Source: Crocinitomicaceae bacterium (GTDB lineage Bacteria > Bacteroidota > Bacteroidia > Flavobacteriales_D > Crocinitomicaceae). From it: a DNA stretch of 50,026 nt. The translations under genes and the position numbers were made by a program. The DNA lies in contig JAQXCN010000034.1 of NCBI GenBank assembly GCA_029251865.1, forward strand, positions 1-50,026, read 5' to 3'. The notes beneath the pieces are model-generated. The model saw only the letters and a program-made list of their open reading frames with translations, searched no databases and was not told the DNA's origin. This document shows positions 27,894 to 36,097 of this stretch, piece after piece (position 1 is the first letter of the stretch; each line of letters begins with the position of its first letter).

Positions 27894-28624
27894 AGCACTT
27901 TTTTCTTCAGCTCAAAGTTTCTTCCAAGGTACACTCTTCTCACCTGCTCATCGTTTGCAAGCTCTTCTGCTGTTCCAGATTTCAGAATATTTCCTTCAAA
28001 TAGAAGGTACGTCCGGTCCGTAATTGAAAGTGTTTCTTGAACATTGTGATCTGTGATTAAGATGCCAATATTTTTTTTCTTTAAATCAGAAACAATGCTT
28101 TGTATATCTTCAACCGCTATTGGGTCAACTCCTGCAAAAGGTTCATCCAATAAAACAAATTTAGGGTCTGTTGCTAGTGCACGAGCAATTTCTGTACGTC
28201 TTTTCTCTCCACCAGACAGTCTGTTACCTAATGTTTTTCTAAAGTCATTAAGGTTAAACTCATCGAGTAGTTCTTCTAGTCGGGCTTTTCTTTCAGATGA
28301 AGATTTATTCGTCATTTCCAGAATTGCCATGATATTATCTTCAACACTAAGTTTCCTGAAAACTGAAATTTCTTGAGGTAAGTAACCGATTCCCATTTGT
28401 GCTCTTTTATACATAGGAAGTTTGGTAATCTCCACTTCGTCCAAGTAGACTTCGCCAGTATCCGGACGAACCAAGCCTACTATCATATAAAACGAAGTTG
28501 TTTTACCTGCTCCGTTAGGACCAAGTAAGCCTACAATCTCACCCTGTCCTACCTCAATAGAAACGTCCTTAACCACCTTTTTCCCTTTGTAGCTTTTTTG
28601 AATACTTTTTGTGTAGAGTTTCAT
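27890..28624 (-). CDS. lptB: LPS export ABC transporter ATPase LptB
   Basis: 244 residues. Walker [11 protein letters not shown]-loop (YLPQE), signature LSGGEKRR, Walker [13 protein letters not shown] and the H-switch ITDHN are all present. It powers extraction of lipopolysaccharide from the inner membrane with LptFG. The last gene of a reverse-strand operon tatC-DUF5686-lptB, 12 bp after the preceding stop. LptF/G/C are not in the window. Confidence 0.95.
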   Translation of the reverse strand: MKLYTKSIQKSYKGKKVVKDVSIEVGQGEIVGLLGPNGAGKTTSFYMIVGLVRPDTGEVYLDEVEITKLPMYKRAQMGIGYLPQEISVFRKLSVEDNIMAILEMTNKSSSERKARLEELLDEFNLNDFRKTLGNRLSGGEKRRTEIARALATDPKFVLLDEPFAGVDPIAVEDIQSIVSDLKKKNIGILITDHNVQETLSITDRTYLLFEGNILKSGTAEELANDEQVRRVYLGRNFELKKKVL

Positions 28625-28636
28625 AATTCCAAGGTA

Positions 28637-31126
28637 CTAAAAAATAAGAGCAAATTTTGCCCGGAGACCAATAGGGCTTGTGTTAGCGTCGAGGTATGTC
28701 ATGCGCCAAACAACATCAACTCTGAAGAACCGAAATAGATTTTCTATACCTATAGTCGATTCCGCGTAAGGTTTACGCTTGAACTCCTTAATGAAGTCAG
28801 GAAAATTCATATAAGTTTGATGTCTTTGACTTAAAGAACCATAGGCAAGTCTACTCGAGCTCACGAGTCTTAAATTAAGTTTTTTAATGAGTGGGATTTT
28901 ATTCATAAAGAGACCATCCCAATGGTTTTCGATGTAAAATCCAGTGTAACGGTCACACACAAACTCCAAGAAATTTAGTTTGTTAAACGCAGAAGTCATT
29001 AACCACAGTGATTGGTTTCCCGGAATAGCATGTAAAAGAGGATAAGCAACATTACCGAACACAGCGCCAATATTTGCACCATATTCCAGTCTTCCGAGAA
29101 TACCAATCTGTGTTTTATGTTCGATATTGAGCTGTACTTTTTGATAATTATATTCGCTTCCGAAAATATCTTTTATACCAAATATCCCCTGTAAGGATAT
29201 GGCAGGGAATTTAGAACGAATACTCGTTCTGTCAAAGGCCCCAGAAATATATTCTTCATCTTTTGCCCAACGAACCATGGCTTTAAGCTCAGTGGTGGTG
29301 ATTTGACTAATCGTATCCAAAAGACCAGTATTGGTATTTGTTCTTAAAAAATTAGCTAGCCCCAAAGGATTATATTGTTTCCATTCTCCACCAATCTGAA
29401 ACAGTAAATCTTTACCAATGTCTTTTTCTAAGTTTACTCCTGTTTTTTTTAAAAAAGTCAATTTGTCAAAGGGAGCCGTGCTGAATAAAGTAGCAAAGGT
29501 GTTTCCCATGCCAATGGCGTAGGGAGAGAGGCCTATTTGTTCAATATCATAATTATAATATAAAGAAAGAACAGCTCTTTTTTTACGCCCAATATTACTT
29601 CGAATGGTTGCACCATATTTCCAAGTTTGGTCACCAAATCCATAGGCGCCCTTGATTCCAAATTCTATCTTTTTAGAGAAGGCATTTGATGTTCTTAAAG
29701 CAATTGCGCTTCTAAATTTTTCTACAGGATTAGTGCTCACTAGAGAATAAATGTCTCCTAGTTCAACTTTCCCCAGAGGATAGTAACCACTTCCGGCTAG
29801 GTAAGTTATATTTTTTAATCTTTTAAAGTATGGATTCTTGTTCAATGAATCAATCATATTTCCTATACCTTCCTCTTGCTTGGTAAGCCTGGTGGGCCGA
29901 ATTCTATCCCATTCAGTTTTTGATTTTTCGCCGGCACCGTCTTCAATTTCAACAGTGCTATTTGAATTATAAAAACTTTTTTCTCGATCTTTATTTATAA
30001 CAAAAGCACTTCGTTCGGTTGTTTTTCTTGCATAAAACCCGCTAATTTTCGACTTTTTTGTGAGTTGGATTGCTGCAATGAGTTTTTCTTTTTCGAGCAT
30101 CCAAGTTGAATCTTGAAGTCTTGTGAATTCCTGTGTAAAATAGAAGTCTTGAATGAAGTTAAGATTGATGTCATCGGAAACATTGGCGTGAAAGGATTTT
30201 ACAGCAAAGCTTGTGTCGTGAATCCACATATTCCCTGTGAAAGTAAGTTCACCTGTCCGTTTTGGTATAAATTTAAGATTATAGCACCATTGTTGGTCTA
30301 TATAACTAGAATCTTCGAGGTAATATTTATAAAATAAACGAGAGTTATTAGCAATAGGACTAATAAAAGACTTGCCAAATATTTTATAAATATTATCGTA
30401 AATATTCAGATCCAGATACATGTCACCAAGGAACTGATTCAATTCGAGGTTCTCAACTCCCGTTGTTCTTGAAGCTGTGATTATTTCTTTTTTCTCTCGT
30501 GGCTTTTTTTTGAAATAGAAGCGTGAAAGTGTTTCATTTAGAATGAGCGGGAGGTAGCTTATCCCTTCATCGGTTGAGTCTAGATAATCGAGTAATACAT
30601 TTAATTTTTGAACGCGTTTATTATTCTCAATTTGACTACTAATATTGTTCAAGTCAAATTGAATTTTTGTGTACAGTTCATATTCATAACTGTCTAATTT
30701 GTCTTTATTGTTCTTTGATTTATTCGCGATTAAGTTTCTATGTAAGATTTTAGAGGGAAGTTCTTCAGGTGCCCTAACGGTAATTTCTTCAAAATCAAGA
30801 AAAAGACTTTTAAGTGGGATTTTCAGATTGTTAGTTTCGGTATTTGCGAATAATGAATCGTATGCTAATACTGACTTGTGATAACCTGTAGATGAGAATT
30901 CAATAACGATGTCATTGGACATTGGTGCAATTGAAAAGCGACCGACAGAGTCTGTAAGCGTGGCTGTTTTCGAAGGTAAAGCCTTAACTACAGTGAATGG
31001 AAGAGGTGTATGTTTTTTTGAATCAATCACAAATCCTGATAAAACGCTTCCCTGGCTAACCACTTCATAGCTGCTGCTAATCATACACAGCACGAAAAAT
31101 AAAAGAAGTAGCCTATGCATTGTCAT
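28637..31126 (-). CDS. DUF5686 outer-membrane protein with N-terminal carboxypeptidase-like regulatory domain
   Basis: 829 residues. A signal peptide is predicted to end VVS/Q. Residues about 25-110 form a carboxypeptidase D regulatory-like Ig fold (LSGFVIDSKKHTPLPFTVV, TDSVGRFSI, FSSTGYH), as at the front of many Bacteroidota outer-membrane proteins. The rest alternates long polar and beta-strand stretches and ends in a barrel-like region finishing GLRAKFALIF. The whole resembles the DUF5686 family, whose function is unknown. The start is ATG 31126 or 31120, overlapping the tatC stop by up to 14 nt; a frame open to 31252 gives a hydrophobic but unsupported extension. Confidence 0.8.
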   Translation of the reverse strand: MTMHRLLLLFFVLCMISSSYEVVSQGSVLSGFVIDSKKHTPLPFTVVKALPSKTATLTDSVGRFSIAPMSNDIVIEFSSTGYHKSVLAYDSLFANTETNNLKIPLKSLFLDFEEITVRAPEELPSKILHRNLIANKSKNNKDKLDSYEYELYTKIQFDLNNISSQIENNKRVQKLNVLLDYLDSTDEGISYLPLILNETLSRFYFKKKPREKKEIITASRTTGVENLELNQFLGDMYLDLNIYDNIYKIFGKSFISPIANNSRLFYKYYLEDSSYIDQQWCYNLKFIPKRTGELTFTGNMWIHDTSFAVKSFHANVSDDINLNFIQDFYFTQEFTRLQDSTWMLEKEKLIAAIQLTKKSKISGFYARKTTERSAFVINKDREKSFYNSNSTVEIEDGAGEKSKTEWDRIRPTRLTKQEEGIGNMIDSLNKNPYFKRLKNITYLAGSGYYPLGKVELGDIYSLVSTNPVEKFRSAIALRTSNAFSKKIEFGIKGAYGFGDQTWKYGATIRSNIGRKKRAVLSLYYNYDIEQIGLSPYAIGMGNTFATLFSTAPFDKLTFLKKTGVNLEKDIGKDLLFQIGGEWKQYNPLGLANFLRTNTNTGLLDTISQITTTELKAMVRWAKDEEYISGAFDRTSIRSKFPAISLQGIFGIKDIFGSEYNYQKVQLNIEHKTQIGILGRLEYGANIGAVFGNVAYPLLHAIPGNQSLWLMTSAFNKLNFLEFVCDRYTGFYIENHWDGLFMNKIPLIKKLNLRLVSSSRLAYGSLSQRHQTYMNFPDFIKEFKRKPYAESTIGIENLFRFFRVDVVWRMTYLDANTSPIGLRAKFALIF

Positions 31127-31877
31127 TGCTTTTAACAACCCTTTTAGAGATAAGGATACCAATTTCATACAAAATAAAAATTGGGATAGACACGATGACT
31201 TGTGATATGATGTCAGGAGGAGTAATAATGGCAGATAAAATAAGTATTCCAACTATCGCATGTTTACGATATTTAATGAGGAATTCCGGACTCAGGACAC
31301 CGACTTTTGTCATGAGGTACGTGATAACAGGAAGAAGAAAAAACAATCCAGTGTAAAAGACTGTAGAAAGAATCATACTCATGTAGGAACTGATTGTAAA
31401 GTCATTGCGGATTTGACTTGAAATCTGGTAAGAACCAAAAAATTGAATACTTAGAGGAGCAACAACAAAATACCCGAATAAAATACCTAAGAAAAATAAA
31501 AGGCTGACATAAAAAACAATTCCCTTTGATATCTTCTTTTCATTTAATTTTAATCCGGGTTTTAAAAAGGCCCAAATTTGATAGAATATATACGGAAAAC
31601 CAAGTACAACTCCACCCATGAAACTCATCATTAAGGCATATCCAAACTGTCCAGAAACGGTCATGCTTTGGAGTTGAACAGGAATGTCTTCAACACAAGT
31701 ATCAAAGTATTTGCACATCATTCTGAAGGAAAAGAATTCTTTTTTCTTCATGGACATGAACAGATTGTTCATAATCCATTCTTGGTAGGTCCAAATTACG
31801 ACTCCGATAATTAAAATTGCTATTGCTGCGCGCACAAGCCTCCAACGCAATTCCTCGAGGTGCTCAAGAAATGACAT
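31113..31877 (-). CDS. tatC: Sec-independent protein translocase TatC
   Basis: 254 residues with six predicted membrane helices. It starts with the conserved MSFLEHLEELRWRLVRA cytoplasmic N terminus that docks twin-arginine signals; FGYALMMSFMGGVVLGFPYIFYQIW and the YRKHA segment are typical. It receives folded Tat substrates. I chose ATG 31877; a TTG at 31913 would add KNHNPKSDLDQ, also plausible since a -7 box lies at 31931-31938. TatA/B are not in the window. It heads an operon with DUF5686 and lptB. Confidence 0.93.
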   Translation of the reverse strand: MSFLEHLEELRWRLVRAAIAILIIGVVIWTYQEWIMNNLFMSMKKKEFFSFRMMCKYFDTCVEDIPVQLQSMTVSGQFGYALMMSFMGGVVLGFPYIFYQIWAFLKPGLKLNEKKISKGIVFYVSLLFFLGILFGYFVVAPLSIQFFGSYQISSQIRNDFTISSYMSMILSTVFYTGLFFLLPVITYLMTKVGVLSPEFLIKYRKHAIVGILILSAIITPPDIISQVIVSIPIFILYEIGILISKRVVKSNDNA

Positions 31878-31930
31878 TTGGTCTAAGTCTGATTTGGGGT
31901 TGTGGTTTTTCAAAATCCTTGTAATGAGCA

Positions 31931-31938
31931 CAAATTTA
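31931..31938 (-). promoter_or_regulatory. -7 box (TAAATTTG, reverse strand) for tatC
   Basis: A perfect TAnnTTTG match on the reverse strand upstream of tatC. It overlaps a possible GTG start further upstream, which argues that translation begins at 31913 or 31877. A reverse-strand TTG at 31964-31962 is 23 bp away, slightly wide for a -33 box. Confidence 0.45.
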
Positions 31939-32013
31939 ACCAAAAGGCGTGATAAACGTGACAATTACATTAAAACCTACATCACAACGTAAAACGTTTA
32001 CGAGGTTCTGCTC

Positions 32014-32021
32014 TAGATTTG
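32014..32021 (+). promoter_or_regulatory. -7 box (TAGATTTG) for the 104-residue gene
   Basis: A perfect TAnnTTTG match 17 bp before ATG 32039, in the divergent tatC intergenic region. No convincing -33 box. Confidence 0.4.
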
Positions 32022-32038
32022 TATTAAAATTAAAACAC

Positions 32039-32353
32039 ATGCCAAAATTTCAGATTCAAAAACTAGAATTTAATTCCCTAAATGATTGGATTGAACTCCA
32101 GGGAGATATCGTCAAAGGATTTTTAACTAGTGCATACACAATTAAAATTGACGTTTCACAAATCAACACTGTTCTGAACGCGATTCAAAGAATTAATCCT
32201 GAACAATCCATATACGATTTTTACACGTCCCATACTTTAAACGACTTTAGTTCGTACAAGTTTGATTTTGAAAAAATTGAGTTTAGGGAATTATCTTTTT
32301 CCGCGCTCAAGGAAGAGGCTCCGTTTGAAGAACTAAGAATGATACGTGCTTAG
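32039..32353 (+). CDS. Hypothetical 104-residue cytoplasmic protein
   Basis: I do not recognise the family. The protein is soluble, without a signal or membrane segment, and is rich in Phe, Ile and Leu with regular alternation suggesting an alpha/beta fold (FQIQKLEF, IKIDVSQINTVLNAIQ, FDFEKIEFRELSF). It begins at ATG 32039; upstream codons in the open frame are weak. The stop overlaps the convergent lipoprotein stop by 4 nt. A -7 box precedes it. Real coding is supported by its length, start context and lack of a better frame. Confidence 0.6.
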   Translation: MPKFQIQKLEFNSLNDWIELQGDIVKGFLTSAYTIKIDVSQINTVLNAIQRINPEQSIYDFYTSHTLNDFSSYKFDFEKIEFRELSFSALKEEAPFEELRMIRA

Positions 32354-32730
32354 GGTTGAATAAAAACCGTTTCTTCGTTGATTTGTTCTGGTTCTATTTT
32401 GATGATACCTTGACCAATTTTATTTAACAATTGTGCCTTAATATCTAATACAGCAACCCCGGCTTGACCAAGTTGATAAATGTCGTTGTAGTTAAAAGTT
32501 GCTAAACCTGCAGCGTTTGTATAAGCTGTATCGTATACTGCTACAAGCTGAACAGGCGGATTTTGCGTGTTTGTTCCATAAAGCACTACCATAGCGCCTT
32601 CAACAACTGCATTTCCTTCATCTCTTACGTAGATGTTTGCGATAGTATCTTCTTTCTTTTTACAGGCAGTCATTCCTATAAATAGAACTGCGATTAGCAT
32701 GATCGGTAATAATATTTGCTTCATTTTCAT
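32350..32730 (-). CDS. Lipoprotein with transthyretin/CRD-like domain (tandem paralogue 3 of 3)
   Basis: 126 residues: lipoprotein signal ending MTAC with Cys23, then one Ig-like domain: YVRDEGNAVVEGAMVVLYG, DTAYTNAAGLATFNYNDIY and GQAGVAVLDIKA. This pattern of a variable hairpin followed by TNxxGxATF is seen in carboxypeptidase-regulatory and transthyretin-like domains. The +2 residues KKKE make it positively charged. It is 6 bp downstream of the next paralogue. Function unknown. Confidence 0.75.
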   Translation of the reverse strand: MKMKQILLPIMLIAVLFIGMTACKKKEDTIANIYVRDEGNAVVEGAMVVLYGTNTQNPPVQLVAVYDTAYTNAAGLATFNYNDIYQLGQAGVAVLDIKAQLLNKIGQGIIKIEPEQINEETVFIQP

Positions 32731-32736
32731 GACGGC

Positions 32737-33105
32737 TTAATTTGGTAAATAAATAGTTTCAACGGAAGTAGTATGAATTCTACATCTTGTATAACCTGCT
32801 GCTTCTTTTGTGTTCGATTTAACTAAAATATCGAAATATCCTGTTGTGTTCTCTGGTCCTGAGACGTCAAAGTATTCGTTCATATCAAAGGTGGTAAAAC
32901 CAGAGCTATTTGTAAATGTTGTATCTACATAAGGCAACGTAGCAGGGTTAGATTGTTGATCTCCTATGATAATAACTTTAGCCCCATAAACCAATTGGTT
33001 AGTTGAGGATCTCACAAATACCTTCAATATCGCTGGATCTTTCGATGTACAGCCCGTGAAAATAAGTAGTGTCAGAGTGAAACTAAGGATTAATATTTTT
33101 TTCAT
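32737..33105 (-). CDS. Lipoprotein with transthyretin/CRD-like domain (tandem paralogue 2 of 3)
   Basis: 122 residues: lipobox FTGC (Cys19) and the same one-domain layout: FVRSSTNQLVYGAKVIIIG, DTTFTNSSGFTTFDMNEYF. It aligns with its neighbours over the whole domain, but the C-terminal strand differs (TTSVETIYLP). It is probably in the outer or inner membrane leaflet facing the periplasm. It is 69 bp downstream of paralogue 1 and 6 bp upstream of paralogue 3. Confidence 0.75.
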   Translation of the reverse strand: MKKILILSFTLTLLIFTGCTSKDPAILKVFVRSSTNQLVYGAKVIIIGDQQSNPATLPYVDTTFTNSSGFTTFDMNEYFDVSGPENTTGYFDILVKSNTKEAAGYTRCRIHTTSVETIYLPN

Positions 33106-33174
33106 CGTTCTAGTTGAGATTTCAAAGTTAAGCTAAATATTTTTTAATTCTATTACGTATTAAATCTAAAAGTG

Positions 33175-33534
33175 TTACTGAAGGATTAAATCTGCTTTGT
33201 TATCAATACCTTCATTAAGTTCAACAACGGTCTCGTCGTATAGATTATTGGACTGAACACTCACCTTCACAATCGCCACTCCAGTTTGACCTGCTTTATA
33301 GACCTCATTCAAATTAAAAAACGCAATACCATTGTTATTCGTTGCTTTTTCATAATCAATTAGTAATGGTGTCTCTTCTGTATTTGCCGTTGGTTCTGCT
33401 AAAACCTCTACCAATACTCCAGGAACCAAATTACCTGCTGTGTTTTTCACTTCAATTGTGAGACTTGTAGTTTTTGATCTGTAACACGATGAACAAATCA
33501 ATATTAAACCGAAAAGAAAACAAGAAAATCTCAT
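33175..33534 (-). CDS. Lipoprotein with transthyretin/CRD-like domain (tandem paralogue 1 of 3)
   Basis: 119 residues: lipobox CSSC (Cys17) and one domain: EVKNTAGNLVPGVLVEVLA, ATNNNGIAFFNLNEVYKAG and GQTGVAIVKV. It shares the LxEVYKAGQTGVAIVKV / NDIYQLGQAGVAVLDI pattern with paralogue 3. It is divergent from pheS, whose -7 box lies about 25 bp upstream of this start. Confidence 0.75.
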   Translation of the reverse strand: MRFSCFLFGLILICSSCYRSKTTSLTIEVKNTAGNLVPGVLVEVLAEPTANTEETPLLIDYEKATNNNGIAFFNLNEVYKAGQTGVAIVKVSVQSNNLYDETVVELNEGIDNKADLILQ

Positions 33535-33558
33535 TGAGTATCAAAAACGTTTTTGTTG

Positions 33559-33566
33559 TACTTTTG
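33559..33566 (+). promoter_or_regulatory. -7 box (TACTTTTG) for pheS
   Basis: A perfect TAnnTTTG match in the divergent lipoprotein/pheS region. A TTG at 33534-33536 is 22 bp upstream, acceptable for a -33 box. It supports ATG 33610 as the start, leaving a leader of about 40 nt. Confidence 0.5.
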
Positions 33567-33609
33567 TATAATACAATTAACCGGAACTAAAAGTTACAGC
33601 GATTTACCT

Positions 33610-34632
33610 ATGAAGGAACAGATTCAAAATATTGAAAATCAGTTGTCGAGTTATAAATTCAAGGCCTCAGAAGATGTTGAGAAATTTAGAATTCAGTTTT
33701 TAGGATCTAAGGGTCAAATAAAAGGCCTTTACGCGCTACTGAGAGACGTTCCTAATGACAAGAAAAAAGAAAGCGGACAACTTATAAATGCGCTTAAGCA
33801 AAAAGCTGAGTCTTTGTTCGAGGCTGCTAAAAAAAACCAAACATCATCTCCCGTAAATAAGTTGAAAGAGGATTTGACGAGACCTGCGCCAGATTTAAAA
33901 TTAGGAAGTCATCACCCACTTTCCATTATTCGGCGTGAAATTGTAGATGTTTTTAAGAAAATTGGTTTTTCAATTTCAGAAGGCCCAGAAATTGAAGATG
34001 ACTGGCATAATTTTTCGGCACTGAATTTTCCTCCCGAACATCCTGCTCGCGATATGCAGGATACTTTCTTTATTGAAAAAGGGGAAAATGAGATTGCGTT
34101 GAGAACCCATACGAGCTCAGTTCAAGTAAGAGTTATGGAAGGTTCCGAACCGCCTATTCGGACAATATCTCCAGGTAGGGTCTATAGAAATGAGGCGATT
34201 TCAGCGAGAGCGCACTGTTTCTTTCATCAAATTGAAGGTCTTTATATCGACGAAGGTGTTTCGTTTGCGGATCTGAAGCAAACACTCTTATTTTTTGCCC
34301 AAGAAATATTTGGAGCAAAAACAAAAATAAGATTACGTCCAAGCTACTTTCCATTTACAGAGCCAAGTGCCGAGGTTGATGTGTCTTGTACCATTTGTAA
34401 GTCAAAAGGATGTAATGTTTGCAAATACACGGGTTGGTTGGAGATTCTCGGTTGCGGAATGGTAGATCCAAACGTTTTAGAAGCATCTGGAATAGATTCT
34501 AAAAAGTACTCAGGATTTGCTTTTGGAATGGGGGTTGAAAGAATTGCTCAACTCAAATTTAAGGTGAATGATCTGAGAATGTATTCTGAAAATGATCTCC
34601 GCTTTTTAAATCAATTTAAATCTACTTTATAA
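33610..34632 (+). CDS. pheS: Phenylalanine-tRNA ligase alpha subunit
   Basis: 340 residues. N-terminal coiled coil (about 1-85), then the class II catalytic core: motif 1 region HPLSIIRREIVDVF, EGPEIEDDWHNF, motif 2 RTHTSSVQVR...ISPGRVYRNEA, and motif 3 GFAFGMGVERIAQLK. Three Cys pairs (CTICKSKGCNVC) are a local cysteine-rich insertion. The open frame extends 19 codons upstream; I chose ATG 33610. It works with PheT, not present here. Confidence 0.97.
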   Translation: MKEQIQNIENQLSSYKFKASEDVEKFRIQFLGSKGQIKGLYALLRDVPNDKKKESGQLINALKQKAESLFEAAKKNQTSSPVNKLKEDLTRPAPDLKLGSHHPLSIIRREIVDVFKKIGFSISEGPEIEDDWHNFSALNFPPEHPARDMQDTFFIEKGENEIALRTHTSSVQVRVMEGSEPPIRTISPGRVYRNEAISARAHCFFHQIEGLYIDEGVSFADLKQTLLFFAQEIFGAKTKIRLRPSYFPFTEPSAEVDVSCTICKSKGCNVCKYTGWLEILGCGMVDPNVLEASGIDSKKYSGFAFGMGVERIAQLKFKVNDLRMYSENDLRFLNQFKSTL

Positions 34633-34965
34633 ATGGCATGGGAATCCTTAGATGACTTATCAATTTTGAGTCAAATTAATAGCTCTCCGGAGTCTCAAAT
34701 AATTTTTAAGCATAGTCCCAGATGTGGCATATCTTCCATGGCACTTCGAAGATTTGAGAAATCTGATTTATATAAAAGTGGCAACTTCAACTTTTGGTTA
34801 TTAAATGTCCTTGAAAATCGTGAGCTATCAAACAGCTTAGCATCAGAGTTTAATGTCCGTCATGAGTCACCTCAAGTAATGGTTTTTCACGATAGAAATC
34901 TAGTTCATCATGCATCACATTCATATATTGATGCAGAAGAGATAGCACGGATTTTAAAGAAATGA
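34633..34965 (+). CDS. Bacillithiol-system monothiol bacilliredoxin YtxJ-like
   Basis: 110 residues with a thioredoxin-like fold. The single active Cys is in HSPRCGISSMA, and the segment ESPQVMVFHDRN holds the cis-Pro loop. YtxJ-type proteins are thought to remove bacillithiol from protein thiols; bacillithiol is used by many Bacteroidota. It starts directly after the pheS stop and ends one base before the next gene, so all three are one operon. Confidence 0.85.
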   Translation: MAWESLDDLSILSQINSSPESQIIFKHSPRCGISSMALRRFEKSDLYKSGNFNFWLLNVLENRELSNSLASEFNVRHESPQVMVFHDRNLVHHASHSYIDAEEIARILKK

Positions 34966-34966
34966 T

Positions 34967-36097
34967 ATGAAAAAAATAGGAGCATTTCTTTTAGCTATTG
35001 TCTTAGTTGTTGCCTTCATACTACCTTATTTGCAAACTGAAGATACGCTTCCTTTGAACGAAGCTAATTTTCGTTTTGAATCAGCGCAGAAATATTTTTC
35101 GGTAAAACGCGGGGAAGACTTTGTTTTTGATTGTTTGGATATGCAGGGTGTTGATTTGTTACAGCTAGAAATTGATGGTTCAAATGTTAAAACCTGGAAT
35201 TTGGATTCAAATGAAAAACAAGATTTTTCTTTTTCAACTAAGGACCTTAAGCTAGGAACTTATTCTATTGAATTAAAAGCTTTTAAAGGCGATGTGCTTA
35301 AAGGAGCAGATGGTGGAAGGTTTTTAAATGTAAATGCTGAAGAAGGCCCAATTAAACGAAACTTTGATATTGTTGCAACTCACCCTCACAACCCTGAAAA
35401 TTTCACTCAAGGGTATGAGTTTTACAATAATGTATTATTCGAATCTACAGGAAACCCGAACCAAACAAATGCAACAAAGGTAGCTCGAATTGATACGAAT
35501 ACCGGAGCTTCGATTAGTGAAGTATCACAACCAAATCCAATTTTTGGAGAAGGTATCACTATCCTTGAATCTAAAATATATCAAATTTCTTGGCAAGATA
35601 AGAAGTGCTTTATCTATGATGTATCTGATTTACGGCTCATAGACTCTATGCGTTATGATGGGGAAGGTTGGGGACTGTGTAATAATGATGAGTACATTAT
35701 TATGTCAAACGGAACAAATGAATTAACAGTTAGAAATCCTGAAACGTTTGAAGTAATCGAAACAATTAAGGTTCATTCTGATAGAGGCCCCGTTACAAAT
35801 TTGAATGAGCTAGAATATTATAATGGAAGAATTTATGCCAATATTTGGATCAGCGAGCAACGAAAACAATTCGATTCAAGAATGGATTTGAGGCGGATTA
35901 TTGTTATCAACCCAAAATCCGGGGCTGTTGAAGAATACCTTGATATTGAGAATATTATTAGAGGTTCTAATGTTCAAAATGTACCCAATGGCATAGCCTA
36001 TCGCAAAAGTTCAAATTCGTTTTGGATTACAGGAAAGTATTGGGATAAGGCTTTTGAGCTGCAGCTTACATCTAAAAATAAAGAGGACGCGCAATAA
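34967..36097 (+). CDS. Glutaminyl-peptide cyclotransferase (beta-propeller type), membrane anchored
   Basis: 376 residues. Residues 5-24 are one hydrophobic segment, so the protein is probably an inner-membrane-anchored or exported enzyme. About 40-125 is an Ig-like extra domain. The C-terminal part is a five-bladed-propeller cyclase of the plant type: NFTQGYEF, YDGEGWGL, LNELEYYNGRIYANIW and NVPNGIAY. It converts N-terminal Gln to pyroglutamate. Many exported proteins of this window have Gln at the mature N terminus. Its end overlaps the convergent DUF2279 gene by 26 nt. Confidence 0.85.
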   Translation: MKKIGAFLLAIVLVVAFILPYLQTEDTLPLNEANFRFESAQKYFSVKRGEDFVFDCLDMQGVDLLQLEIDGSNVKTWNLDSNEKQDFSFSTKDLKLGTYSIELKAFKGDVLKGADGGRFLNVNAEEGPIKRNFDIVATHPHNPENFTQGYEFYNNVLFESTGNPNQTNATKVARIDTNTGASISEVSQPNPIFGEGITILESKIYQISWQDKKCFIYDVSDLRLIDSMRYDGEGWGLCNNDEYIIMSNGTNELTVRNPETFEVIETIKVHSDRGPVTNLNELEYYNGRIYANIWISEQRKQFDSRMDLRRIIVINPKSGAVEEYLDIENIIRGSNVQNVPNGIAYRKSSNSFWITGKYWDKAFELQLTSKNKEDAQ

